The notes under the pieces: generated by a model
What the model saw: the letters and a program-made list of their open reading frames with translations, nothing else
Told to the model about the DNA's origin: nothing
The model's database searches: none
Source: Bacillus manliponensis
Lineage (GTDB): Bacteria > Bacillota > Bacilli > Bacillales > Bacillaceae_G
Length of the DNA stretch: 64,000 nt
Direction: 5' to 3'
NCBI RefSeq assembly: GCF_000712595.1
Contig: NZ_JOTN01000003.1
Span: 248,001 to 312,000 of the forward strand
Translations under genes and position numbers: made by a program
In this document: positions 1 to 8,012 of the stretch, in pieces
Layout: each line of letters starts with the position of its first letter
Position numbering within the stretch: position 1 is the stretch's first letter

Positions 1-390
1 AGCATTAAATTGCTGTCGTTCTTCGCGAGGGATAATCGTTGTTGTATAAGCAAAAGAAGCTGAGCCCGAGAAGGAATTTGCAATATGAATAAGAAAAATA
101 CAAGCATAAATTGGCCAGATGGAACTAAATAGTGGAATGCAGAATACAAGAAGGGCACGTATGACATTCATCATAATGATAATTGCACGTTTGTTGGAGC
201 GATCCACAATACTTCCTGCCCAAAAATTTGTACAAAAGGCGGCGATTGGACCAATGAGCCATAAGCCGGCCACTGCTGTGCCTGACCCAGTTTCTTCAAG
301 CACCATCCAGTTAAGCGCAACAAGATACATAAAATCTCCTAAGCGGGAAATACCGTTTCCGAATAACAGTAAAAATTTTGTTTTTGTCAT
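1..390 (-). CDS. MFS drug exporter, N-terminal part (cut by window edge)
   Basis: This reading frame starts with ATG at 390 and runs off the left edge of the window. It encodes about 130 residues beginning MTKTKFLLLFGNGISRLGDF, followed by hydrophobic segments and a VDRSNKRA-type loop. That loop is the A-motif region of major facilitator exporters of the macrolide-efflux (DHA3) type. The start lies 1 base beyond the stop of the ArsR-type gene, so the two are one operon and the exporter is probably controlled by that regulator. The substrate cannot be predicted. The C-terminal two thirds are outside the window. Confidence 0.85.
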   Translation of the reverse strand, partial: MTKTKFLLLFGNGISRLGDFMYLVALNWMVLEETGSGTAVAGLWLIGPIAAFCTNFWAGSIVDRSNKRAIIIMMNVIRALLVFCIPLFSSIWPIYACIFLIHIANSFSGSASFAYTTTIIPREERQQFNA

Positions 391-391
391 A

Positions 392-862
392 TTATGAATC
401 ACTTTCTTCCTTTTTTCGTTTGACTTCAAATGTAAGCTGATATTCTTTTTTACAAACTGTTTCTTGCACGACTTTACTTTCCCAACGTAGTAATACTTGT
501 GTCACTTCCCACATTAATTGTGCATGTTCTTCTTCGTTTAAAAAGAGATGAGATACGGTGCGGGATACGCCTGCTTCGTTGTTCACTTCTTTATCTGTTT
601 CTATAGAAAAATGCACGGCCTTTGCTTTGTAATATTTTTCAATGATGCCCCGTCTCTCTTTCGTATCAACTAATTCTAATAACCCGCCTTCATATAAAAG
701 CTGCACATGATAATGAATACTTCCAGGAGATTTGTTTAATTTTGTTGCTACTTGCTTTGCAGTGAGTGGCTCTTCGTTCAAAATATGTAAAATTTGAATG
801 CGAATTGCGCTGGCAATTAACTTTTGTTGTTCTGCTGAAATCGTAATTGTGTTCTCATTCAT
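392..862 (-). CDS. ArsR-family winged-helix transcriptional regulator
   Basis: A protein of 156 residues. Residues ~10-80 form a winged helix-turn-helix: EPLTAKQVATKLNKSPGSIH is the recognition helix region and is followed by YHVQLLYEGGLLELV. This is the layout of ArsR-like regulators that act on linked efflux pumps. A longer frame opens at 901, but ATG 862 is preceded by GAAAGGAG at good spacing, so 862 is preferred. No cysteine metal-binding motif of classical ArsR sensors is visible in the recognition helix, so the ligand is probably an organic compound. The next gene is an MFS exporter 1 base downstream. Confidence 0.85.
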   Translation of the reverse strand: MNENTITISAEQQKLIASAIRIQILHILNEEPLTAKQVATKLNKSPGSIHYHVQLLYEGGLLELVDTKERRGIIEKYYKAKAVHFSIETDKEVNNEAGVSRTVSHLFLNEEEHAQLMWEVTQVLLRWESKVVQETVCKKEYQLTFEVKRKKEESDS

Positions 863-892
863 AAGAGGAACTCCTTTCTTTATTCTAAATTT

Positions 893-922
893 ATTGTACA
901 TTCTAAAAAATTAGAACGTAAA
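893..922 (-). promoter_or_regulatory. Promoter with built-in operator for the arsR-MFS operon
   Basis: On the minus strand a -35-like TTTACG (922-917) and a -10-like TACAAT (898-893) are 18 bases apart. The spacer contains the perfect inverted repeat TTCTAA-TTTT-TTAGAA (901-916). A further half-site, TTTAGAA, occurs at about 882-888. A dimeric regulator bound in the spacer would block RNA polymerase, which fits autoregulation by the ArsR-type protein. Confidence 0.6.
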
Positions 923-973
923 CAAAAGGAATTCTCTTTATTTTGCTATTATTCGACAATAGGGGTTTAACAA

Positions 974-1006
974 CATAAAAAAACAGCTCACATTGTGTGA
1001 GCTGTT
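974..1006 (-). terminator. Rho-independent terminator of the HD-domain gene
   Basis: A perfect 11-bp stem (982-992 with 996-1006) closes a TTG loop and is followed, on the minus strand, by seven T. The stem overlaps the stop codon of the HD-domain gene. Confidence 0.85.
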
Positions 1007-1607
1007 ACTGTTTGCACGCTTCGACATCAATGCCAGCTGCAATTAACTTTTGTTCGCCTGCTTGTTCAATTCGTTTTTGTAGTTTTGAGAGGAAAGAATC
1101 AAATTCTGTATGCTGAGCGACTTGGAAGACAAGTTTATGCTCAATTGGAATCCAAGTATCAATGTGAGCCTCATTATGTTGAATTTTTACTTCGAGCTTA
1201 TCGAGAGCATTTGCTACTTTTGCTTCATACGTTTCTTTTTCCTCAAATTCCATCCATAAATCATATAGTTCCTCGCCAAGTGGTCCAGATAATGTTTGTT
1301 TAATATTTAAAATTGCCTTTTGTTCATTTTCTTGCTTCTGCTTCTTTAATTCTTCACTATTCATCGTATCAAAAGCAGGAATATCACCAGCTTCTGCTTC
1401 TACTAAATCATGAATAATAATCATTTTTAGTAATTTTTCCATTTGCACCGGTTGATCCAAATATGGCTGAACGAGAACGGCCATAAGCGACATACGCCAT
1501 GTATGCTCTGCCACACTTTCTTGACGGCCATTTGATAGCCAACTGTGACGCAATTCGTATTTTAACTTTTCTGCTAGTGCGATGACTTGTAAGATATTTT
1601 TTTCCAT
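1005..1607 (-). CDS. HD-domain hydrolase (YfbR/HDDC2-like 5'-nucleotidase type)
   Basis: A protein of 200 residues with the metal-binding HD superfamily pattern: H in SVAEHTW, the HD pair in IIIHDLVEAEAGD, and a later D in NALDKLE. The family includes 5'-deoxynucleotidases such as YfbR and HDDC2 that dephosphorylate deoxynucleoside monophosphates, but the substrate is not shown here. The start is ATG 1607, which has GAGG 9 bases upstream. The in-frame ATG at 1634 has no ribosome binding site. It is transcribed alone, towards the arsR gene, and ends in its own terminator. Confidence 0.8.
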   Translation of the reverse strand: MEKNILQVIALAEKLKYELRHSWLSNGRQESVAEHTWRMSLMAVLVQPYLDQPVQMEKLLKMIIIHDLVEAEAGDIPAFDTMNSEELKKQKQENEQKAILNIKQTLSGPLGEELYDLWMEFEEKETYEAKVANALDKLEVKIQHNEAHIDTWIPIEHKLVFQVAQHTEFDSFLSKLQKRIEQAGEQKLIAAGIDVEACKQ

Positions 1608-1693
1608 ATAAACCGTCCTCTCTTTACTATACATACTGTCATTATTGTAATATAAATTTCACGAAAATTAAATGTGGCAATTTTATGAGTATA

Positions 1694-1722
1694 TTGCGAT
1701 AACTAGATAAGGTTCGTATAAT
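1694..1722 (+). promoter_or_regulatory. Sigma-A promoter of the stator operon
   Basis: TTGCGA (1694-1699), a 17-base spacer and a perfect TATAAT (1717-1722) lie about 70 bases upstream of the motA start. Transcription would start near 1729, just ahead of the MogR-box match. Confidence 0.65.
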
Positions 1723-1754
1723 AAGAGACAGAGCTATTATTTAATTTAAAAATA

Positions 1755-1767
1755 TTTTTTTATAAAA
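1755..1767 (+). promoter_or_regulatory. MogR-box match upstream of motA
   Basis: TTTTTTTATAAAA fits the published Listeria MogR consensus TTTTWWWWWAAAA in all 13 positions. It lies about 26 bases after the predicted transcription start and 21 bases before the start codon, where a bound repressor would block transcription. The DNA is AT-rich, so a chance match cannot be excluded. Confidence 0.5.
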
Positions 1768-1788
1768 CAGAAAAGGTAGGTTTGATGT

Positions 1789-2631
1789 ATGGGGGATGAA
1801 AACGAACTATTTGCAAGGCAACATAAGAAAAAACGCAGAATTGATATTTCGAGCCCATTTGGAATTGTAGTTGGTTTTGGACTTATTGCAGCAGCAATTA
1901 TTATTGGTGGGGGTGGGGTAAAAGGCTTTAAAAACTTTTTGGATGTTTCTTCTGTTTTAATTGTAATAGGTGGGACATTGGCGACAGTGGTTGTTGCATA
2001 TAGGTTTGATGAAATAAAAAAATGTATAAAAAGTATCTTTTTTGTATTAAACAGACGTGAGGAAGACTTAACAGGATTAACAGAGTTGTTCGTCGATTTT
2101 TCGAAAAAATCGAAAAAGCATGGGTTGTTATCCCTTGAAGCAGATGGTGAGAAAATGAATAATCCGTTTATTCAAAAAGGGATTCTTTTAATGTTAAGTG
2201 GTTACGATGAAGACGAATTAAAGCAAGTATTAATGCGTGATATTGAAACAGAAGTGCATGAACTCAAGAAAGGCGCTAATTTCCTTGATAAAATTGGTGA
2301 TTTTGCGCCATCGTGGGGGATGATCGGTACGTTAATTGGACTTATTCTCATGCTGCAAAACTTAGAAGATACAGCTCAGATTGGAACAGGTATGGCAGTT
2401 GCGATGTTAACGACATTATATGGTTCCGTCATAGCGAATATGGTTGCAATTCCACTTGCTGATAAAGTGTATAGAGGAATTGAAGATATATATGTTGAAA
2501 AAAAGTTTGTGATTGAAGCTATTTCGGAGTTGTACCGAGGTCAAATTCCATCAAAGTTAAAACTAAAGCTAGATGCATTTGTATATGAAAATAAAGTACA
2601 AAAAGATATGCGAGATAAGAAGGTGGCCTAA
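1789..2631 (+). CDS. motA: Flagellar stator protein MotA/MotP (ion channel subunit)
   Basis: A protein of 280 residues. It has four membrane segments: two near the N-terminus (about 21-45 and 50-70) and two in the C-terminal half (about 168-215). GDFAPSWGMIGTLIGLILML is the proline-containing transmembrane 3 signature of MotA/MotP. A large cytoplasmic loop between TM2 and TM3 is where the rotor protein FliG is contacted. By memory of the B. subtilis proteins, the GFKNFLDVSSVLIVIGG region resembles MotP, the subunit of the sodium-driven stator, more than MotA. ATG 1789 has AGGTAGG at good spacing. It heads a two-gene operon with motB. Confidence 0.9.
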   Translation: MGDENELFARQHKKKRRIDISSPFGIVVGFGLIAAAIIIGGGGVKGFKNFLDVSSVLIVIGGTLATVVVAYRFDEIKKCIKSIFFVLNRREEDLTGLTELFVDFSKKSKKHGLLSLEADGEKMNNPFIQKGILLMLSGYDEDELKQVLMRDIETEVHELKKGANFLDKIGDFAPSWGMIGTLIGLILMLQNLEDTAQIGTGMAVAMLTTLYGSVIANMVAIPLADKVYRGIEDIYVEKKFVIEAISELYRGQIPSKLKLKLDAFVYENKVQKDMRDKKVA

Positions 2632-2647
2632 TCTTAGGGGTGTAATG

Positions 2648-3325
2648 ATGATTAAAAGAAAAGAGAAAACATCACCACGATGGATGACAACTTTTACTGA
2701 TTTAACAATGTTACTACTTACTTTTTTTGTCTTGTTAGTTGCAACATCAACACAAGATACAGTGAAATTTGCAAAAATGTTAGAGCAGTTTAAAGAGACA
2801 AAACCAGTGGATTCACAAGGGATGGAGAAGGATGATAAGTTTATCCCAGATGATGGGGTTTCTACAATTATTGATTCGAAAAAACGATTAGATGAACTAT
2901 ATGAAAAGTTAAAAGTATATGTATCTGAAAATCAAATTGATGAAGTGAATGTGTATCGGGAAGATGATGGGGTAAGTATCGTAATCGTTGATAATTTAAT
3001 ATTTGATACAGGAGATGCAACTGTTAAGGAAGAGGCAAAAATAATTATTGGACAATTGGCAGGCTTTCTTCAATCTATCCCTAATTCAATCGTTGTAGAA
3101 GGTCATACGGATAGTCGACCTATTCAAACAGAGAAATTTCCATCGAATTGGGAATTGTCATCTGCACGTGCAGCAAACATGATTCACTTACTTACGAAAG
3201 ATTACAATATCGCTGCAGATCGTTTAGTAGCTGTAGGTTATGCTGATACAAGGCCGGTTGCTGAAAATGACTCACCAGAAAATTGGAAGAAAAATCGCCG
3301 TGTTGTCATTTATATTAAAGAGTAA
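2648..3325 (+). CDS. motB: Flagellar stator protein MotB/MotS (peptidoglycan anchor)
   Basis: A protein of 225 residues. A single N-terminal membrane helix carries the essential ion-binding aspartate (MTTFTDLTMLLLTFFVLL). A C-terminal OmpA-type peptidoglycan-binding domain (about 125-225) includes VVEGHTDSRPI and NRRVVIYI. It pairs with the upstream MotA/MotP to form the torque-generating stator. Two adjacent ATG codons (2645 and 2648) follow AGGGG. 2648 gives the better 7-base spacing. The gene starts 16 bases after motA. Confidence 0.9.
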   Translation: MIKRKEKTSPRWMTTFTDLTMLLLTFFVLLVATSTQDTVKFAKMLEQFKETKPVDSQGMEKDDKFIPDDGVSTIIDSKKRLDELYEKLKVYVSENQIDEVNVYREDDGVSIVIVDNLIFDTGDATVKEEAKIIIGQLAGFLQSIPNSIVVEGHTDSRPIQTEKFPSNWELSSARAANMIHLLTKDYNIAADRLVAVGYADTRPVAENDSPENWKKNRRVVIYIKE

Positions 3326-3390
3326 CTTAGGGTTAAAATCTTTTCGATTAAAGCAAATTAAAAAAATCTAGTTATTCTTTTAAAAAAATC

Positions 3391-3420
3391 TTTAAATGTA
3401 TCCATTATCTTTTGTATAAT
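3391..3420 (+). promoter_or_regulatory. Putative cheY promoter
   Basis: A perfect TATAAT (3415-3420) lies 18 bases after a weak -35 (TTTAAA, 3391-3396), about 60 bases upstream of cheY. An AT palindrome-like stretch, TTTTAAAAAAA at 3378-3388, sits just upstream. It resembles a MogR box but is too short for the 13-base consensus. Confidence 0.45.
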
Positions 3421-3481
3421 AGTTAGGAATGCTAACATTTAATATTAAGATATTTTTATACATAGAAGGAGAGAAATGTTA

Positions 3482-3850
3482 ATGGCACACAAAATTTTAG
3501 TTGTAGATGATGCAATGTTTATGCGCACAATGATTAAGAATTTATTAAAGAGTAGTCCGGACTTTGAAGTGATTGGAGAAGCGGAGAATGGAATTGAGGC
3601 AATTCAAAAGTATAAAGAATTACAACCAGACATTGTAACTCTTGATATTACAATGCCAGAAATGGATGGATTAGAAGCACTAAAAGAGATTATTACAATT
3701 GATGCAAATGCAAAAGTTGTTATTTGTTCTGCAATGGGACAACAAGGTATGGTGTTAGATGCAATCAAAAGTGGGGCAAAAGATTTCATTGTTAAGCCGT
3801 TCCAGGCAGATCGCGTAATTGAAGCATTAACAAAAGTAGCTGCAAGTTAA
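3482..3850 (+). CDS. cheY: Chemotaxis response regulator CheY
   Basis: A single receiver domain of 122 residues. The acidic pocket (VVDD, residues 8-9), phospho-acceptor Asp55 (LDITMPEMDG), the conserved Ser/Thr near residue 84 and Lys in IVKPF are all present. CheY phosphorylated by CheA binds the motor switch FliM. ATG codons exist at 3476 and 3482 after AAGGAG. MAHKILVV at 3482 matches the usual start of the family. The gene is monocistronic, with its own promoter and terminator. Confidence 0.93.
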   Translation: MAHKILVVDDAMFMRTMIKNLLKSSPDFEVIGEAENGIEAIQKYKELQPDIVTLDITMPEMDGLEALKEIITIDANAKVVICSAMGQQGMVLDAIKSGAKDFIVKPFQADRVIEALTKVAAS

Positions 3851-3859
3851 ATAGAGAAT

Positions 3860-3916
3860 GAGGCACCGAGTATAGCAGAAGTATGATAAAAGCAAAAAAG
3901 AAGGTGCCTCTTTTTT
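3860..3916 (+). terminator. Terminator after cheY
   Basis: GAGGCACC (3860-3867) pairs perfectly with GGTGCCTC (3903-3910), followed by six T. The loop is long (35 bases). The rest of the cheY-cheA gap (3917-4136) shows no gene and no convincing promoter. Confidence 0.7.
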
Positions 3917-4136
3917 CTATTTCTTACGATAGTTTTGCTCTGTAGAAGTCCAATTTTAAGATTGAGAGGAATCGAAAAAATTTAGTTGGAATGTACAGCC
4001 TGTGAAAGCCGATTAATACTTTGTGAGAAAAAATGATCCCATGTAGTGTAATGTTACTTTAATATTAGTTTTTAAAACGGTAAATCTCGATACATAAATT
4101 TAAAGGTTTTTGAGAACAGACAGGTAGGGGATTAAG

Positions 4137-6098
4137 ATGCAAACTGATTTATTGAATATATTTTTCGAAGAATCTGAAGAACATTTACAAGCGCTAAATG
4201 AAAATGTTCTTGTTTTAGAACAAAATCCAGGGAATGTGGATGTAGTTAGTGAAATCTTCCGCTCAGCACATACGTTTAAAGGAATGTCCGCAAGCATGGG
4301 CTTTACGGAAATGGCCGATTTAACACATAAAATGGAGAATGTACTGGATGAAATTCGTCACGGGAATGTTAGTGTGAGTGCTGATGTAGTAGATGTTATT
4401 TTTGAATGTATTGAAAACTTGGAGCAGATGGTTGCGGATGTACAGCAGGGTGGTATGGGAAATATTGACGTTAATGGTACAAAGAGAAAACTAGAAGCGT
4501 TACTAAAGAGAGAAGCAGTTTCTGATGCAAAGTCGCTTGAAATAAATGGTGAACAAGATACAATTGTTGAGGATCTATGTGAAATACATATTTCGATAGA
4601 AAAGCAAGCGATATTAAAAGCTGTACGTGCCATTATGTGCATTGAAGCGCTTCACAATCTAGGAAAAGTAGTAAAAGTAGTTCCAACAGTAGAGGAAATT
4701 GAAGCAGACACATTTGATTTTGAATTTACTGTATATATGAAGACAGAGGAAAGTGAAGAAGAAATTAAGCAAACTGTTCTTCATGTATCTGAGATTGAAA
4801 AAGTAGAAATAAAACAAATAGAACAAACTGTAGAAAATGAAAAACCTGTACATACGATGCAAGAGGAAAAAACGACTCCGCAAAAAACTACAAACGAACC
4901 AGCTAATGTGCAAGGAAAAGGAAAAAATACACGGGGAGAAAACCGTTCTATTCGTGTGCAATTAGAAAAAATTGAACGATTAATGAACATGTTTGAAGAA
5001 ACTGTCATCGAGCGTGGAAGAGTTGATGAACTTGCAGCTTCTATTCAAAATAAAGAATTAATTGAGCATTTAAATAGACTAGGGGATATTTCTAGAGATA
5101 TTCAAAATGTATTACTCAACATGCGAATGGTTCCAATTGAAACAGTATTTAATCGTTTTCCGCGTATGGTGCGCAAACTAGCGAAAGAGCTAGGAAAACA
5201 AATTGACCTGCAAATTACTGGTGAAGATACAGAAGTAGATAAAATTGTAATTGATGAGATTGGTGATCCACTTGTCCATTTAATTCGAAATGCGATTGAT
5301 CATGGAATTGAAACGGTTGAGAATCGTCGTAATGTTGGGAAAAGCGAAACAGGTATTATTAAATTAGAGGCATTTCATAGTGGAAATCATGTTGTAATTC
5401 AAATTACTGATGATGGAAATGGAATTTCGAAAGAAAAAGTACTAAAAAAAGCAATTACAAATGGTGTAGTAACAGAAGCAGAAGCAAATAAACTAACAGA
5501 CCGTGAAATATATGATTTAATTTTCCAACCAGGTTTTAGTACGGCAGAAGTTGTATCAGATCTTTCTGGCCGCGGTGTCGGTTTAGATGTTGTAAAACAT
5601 ACGATTCACAGTTTAGGTGGTTATTTAATTATTGATTCGGAAGAAGGAAAGGGAAGTACATTCCGTATTGAATTACCACTTACTCTTTCTATCATTCAAT
5701 CGATGTTAGTGCAAACGAATGAAACGCGTTATGCGGTACCACTTGGAAATATTGTGGAAGCAATTCGTATTAGGAAAGAAGATATTCAAACGTTGCAAGG
5801 GAAAGACGTATTAAATTATCGCAACCAAATTATTGAAGTAAAGCATTTAAGTGTAGTGTTTGGTGAAAAATCGTTAAACGAAGTATTTGATTCATATGAT
5901 GATCAAATGGTTCCGGTGTTAATTGTACGAAACACACATCGTAGCTATGGATTGATTGTAAACACAATTATTGGCCAAAGAGAAATAGTATTAAAATCAT
6001 TAGGTGATTTCTTCACAGATAGTGCAAACTACTTCTCTGGAGCAACAATTCTCGGTGACGGACGGGTAGTCCTTATTTTAAACCCTGAAGGTTTATAA
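4137..6098 (+). CDS. cheA: Chemotaxis histidine kinase CheA
   Basis: A protein of 653 residues with the standard CheA order. An N-terminal HPt domain carries phospho-accepting His45 in FRSAHTFKGM. It is followed by a CheY-binding P2-like region, a low-complexity linker (about 225-270), a dimerisation domain (from ~275), an ATPase domain with the N box (VHLIRNAIDHGIE), G1 (DDGNGI) and G2 (GRGVGLDVV), and a C-terminal CheW-like domain (~510-653) for receptor coupling. The window has no cheW, so CheV may act as the only adaptor encoded here. ATG 4137 follows AGGGGATTAAG. A terminator follows. Confidence 0.95.
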   Translation: MQTDLLNIFFEESEEHLQALNENVLVLEQNPGNVDVVSEIFRSAHTFKGMSASMGFTEMADLTHKMENVLDEIRHGNVSVSADVVDVIFECIENLEQMVADVQQGGMGNIDVNGTKRKLEALLKREAVSDAKSLEINGEQDTIVEDLCEIHISIEKQAILKAVRAIMCIEALHNLGKVVKVVPTVEEIEADTFDFEFTVYMKTEESEEEIKQTVLHVSEIEKVEIKQIEQTVENEKPVHTMQEEKTTPQKTTNEPANVQGKGKNTRGENRSIRVQLEKIERLMNMFEETVIERGRVDELAASIQNKELIEHLNRLGDISRDIQNVLLNMRMVPIETVFNRFPRMVRKLAKELGKQIDLQITGEDTEVDKIVIDEIGDPLVHLIRNAIDHGIETVENRRNVGKSETGIIKLEAFHSGNHVVIQITDDGNGISKEKVLKKAITNGVVTEAEANKLTDREIYDLIFQPGFSTAEVVSDLSGRGVGLDVVKHTIHSLGGYLIIDSEEGKGSTFRIELPLTLSIIQSMLVQTNETRYAVPLGNIVEAIRIRKEDIQTLQGKDVLNYRNQIIEVKHLSVVFGEKSLNEVFDSYDDQMVPVLIVRNTHRSYGLIVNTIIGQREIVLKSLGDFFTDSANYFSGATILGDGRVVLILNPEGL

Positions 6099-6109
6099 TA
6101 TAACAATCG

Positions 6110-6138
6110 CTCCTCAACGTGTAGTGTTGGGGAGTTTT
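6110..6138 (+). terminator. Terminator after cheA
   Basis: CTCCTCAAC (6110-6118) pairs with GTTGGGGAG (6126-6134) with one G-U pair and a 7-base loop, followed by TTTT. Confidence 0.65.
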
Positions 6139-6290
6139 CGGTTCGATATAATTATTTTGTAATAGTTTTGTTAAAATATATAAAATATAGTTGTGTTCTT
6201 ATCTTGTTTCTTATTTAATTTTAGAAGGACATTGTTTGTAAATAAGTCAGATTTAAAAATAGAGAAAGCGATATGAGGAGGCTTAGCCAA

Positions 6291-7922
6291 ATGTCTGAGC
6301 AGTATACAAAAGAAAATGGTGGTGTACTTGTAGCTGAACGAGAGTACGAGGATGTATTAACGCAACAAGAGTGTGATATTCTTGGGGAAATTGCAAATAT
6401 ATCATTTGGTTCAGCATCTACCATACTATCAACATTATTAAATAAACCAGTAAGTATTACGGCACCTCGTGTAGAAGCGGTAGATTTATACGATACAAGT
6501 GAAGTGGAAATCCCTCATGTTGTATTAAATATCCAATTTACAAAAGGATTGGATATGGAAAATTTACTTGTATTAAAACAAAATGTTGCCCTGGCAATCG
6601 CAGATTTAATGATGATGGGAACGGGAGAAGTAGAAGAAGGAAGAGAGTTAACAGAATTAGAACTGAGTGCAGTACAAGAGGCAATGAATCAAATGATGGG
6701 GTTTGCAGCGACATCTATGACTGAGTTCTTTCAAGAAGCAGTTGATATGTCACCACCAGCTATTAAAGTTGTGAAATTAACTGAGGAATTCGAGAAGATT
6801 ACAGGTGATGAAAGTAATATCATTGTAAAAGTTGCCTTTGATTTGAAAATTGATGATCTTGTTAGTTCTAAACTTGTACAAATTATTCCACTAGAGCATG
6901 CTAAAAAAATGACTGGTAAGCTTTTAGGAGAAGTAGTTGAAGAACCTGAACAAGTAGAAGTAAGTGTTGAGCAAGAATTGAATAATGCAACCACTGTAGT
7001 AGAACGATTAACACAAGTGGAAAAGGATGTTCTTGGAGAAATTGCGAATATTTCTATCGGCTCAGCATCTACGGTTTTATCGACTTTATTAAATCAATCC
7101 GTTGTAATTAGTGTACCGAATGTAGAAACAATTAATATTCGTCATTACAATGATGTCCCTGTACCATTTGTTATTTTGAATGTCGACTTTGTAGAAGGAT
7201 TACAACATGAAAATGTGTTTGTATTTTCTAAAGAAGTCGCGTTAACAATGGTAGATTTAATGATGATGGGAACAGGAGATATCGATCCAAATCAAGAGTT
7301 GACAGAATTAGAAATGAGTGGGATTAAAGAAATTATGAACCAAATGATGGGACACGCGGCAACGTCTATGTCTGAAATGTTTGGTGAAAAAATGGATATT
7401 ACACCACCAACTGTTAAATTTATAACGTTAGAAGAAGAGATGCAATATATTGGCGGTGAAACGGACGAACTTGTCCAAATTACATTTAACCTTGATATTG
7501 CAAATCGTGTTCATTCAAAAATGTATCAAATTTTACCATTATCAGAAGCAAAGGCTATGGTAAGAAGGATTCTTGGGACAGAGGAAATTGAGGAAGAAAC
7601 TGAAACAGTAGACAGTGAACCAGTGACAGAAAGTCCAGCAGTAGTATATGAACCGGTTATGTTACAAGAGGTAACAGAAAAAAAAACACCCTTAACATTA
7701 AATAGCCTCTTGCAAAATGTAGAGGTAGATGTAAAATTTGTATTTGGAAGTACAACCAAAACGATTCAAGATATTTTAAGTTTACATGAAAATGAAGCAA
7801 TGACATTAGACGAAGATATAGATGAGCCGATCCATATACACGTTAATGGTCTATTAATGGCATATGGAGAACTCGTAAATATAGGCGGCTTCTTTGGTGT
7901 GAAGGTAACGAAAATGTTATAA
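6291..7922 (+). CDS. fliY: FliY-like motor switch phosphatase with two tandem CheC domains
   Basis: A protein of 543 residues. It contains two homologous CheC-like domains starting near residues 23 and 239 (LTQQECDILGEIANIS and LTQVEKDVLGEIANIS), then a linker (~425-470), then a C-terminal SpoA/FliN-type domain (~471-543). Each CheC domain keeps both E-x-x-N phosphatase motifs (EIAN, EAMN; EIAN, EIMN), so four active-site copies are present. CheC/FliY proteins dephosphorylate CheY-P. FliY in B. subtilis has only one CheC domain in ~378 residues. The EIDALL motif seen at the N-terminus of FliY and FliM is missing here. ATG 6291 is chosen over 6273 because GAGGAGG lies 9 bases upstream of it. 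Confidence 0.88.
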   Translation: MSEQYTKENGGVLVAEREYEDVLTQQECDILGEIANISFGSASTILSTLLNKPVSITAPRVEAVDLYDTSEVEIPHVVLNIQFTKGLDMENLLVLKQNVALAIADLMMMGTGEVEEGRELTELELSAVQEAMNQMMGFAATSMTEFFQEAVDMSPPAIKVVKLTEEFEKITGDESNIIVKVAFDLKIDDLVSSKLVQIIPLEHAKKMTGKLLGEVVEEPEQVEVSVEQELNNATTVVERLTQVEKDVLGEIANISIGSASTVLSTLLNQSVVISVPNVETINIRHYNDVPVPFVILNVDFVEGLQHENVFVFSKEVALTMVDLMMMGTGDIDPNQELTELEMSGIKEIMNQMMGHAATSMSEMFGEKMDITPPTVKFITLEEEMQYIGGETDELVQITFNLDIANRVHSKMYQILPLSEAKAMVRRILGTEEIEEETETVDSEPVTESPAVVYEPVMLQEVTEKKTPLTLNSLLQNVEVDVKFVFGSTTKTIQDILSLHENEAMTLDEDIDEPIHIHVNGLLMAYGELVNIGGFFGVKVTKML

Positions 7923-8012
7923 AAAGAGGGATGAGCTTGAATTCCTTTCTTTTTTAATGGAAAAGGTTTGGTTGTGGAGGCATTTAAAATAGATTTATAG
8001 AGGTTTTGAATT

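Noticed and set aside
119-397. Plus-strand frame of 92 codons at the left edge
   Set aside because: Lies opposite the MFS exporter, which has clear membrane and family features.
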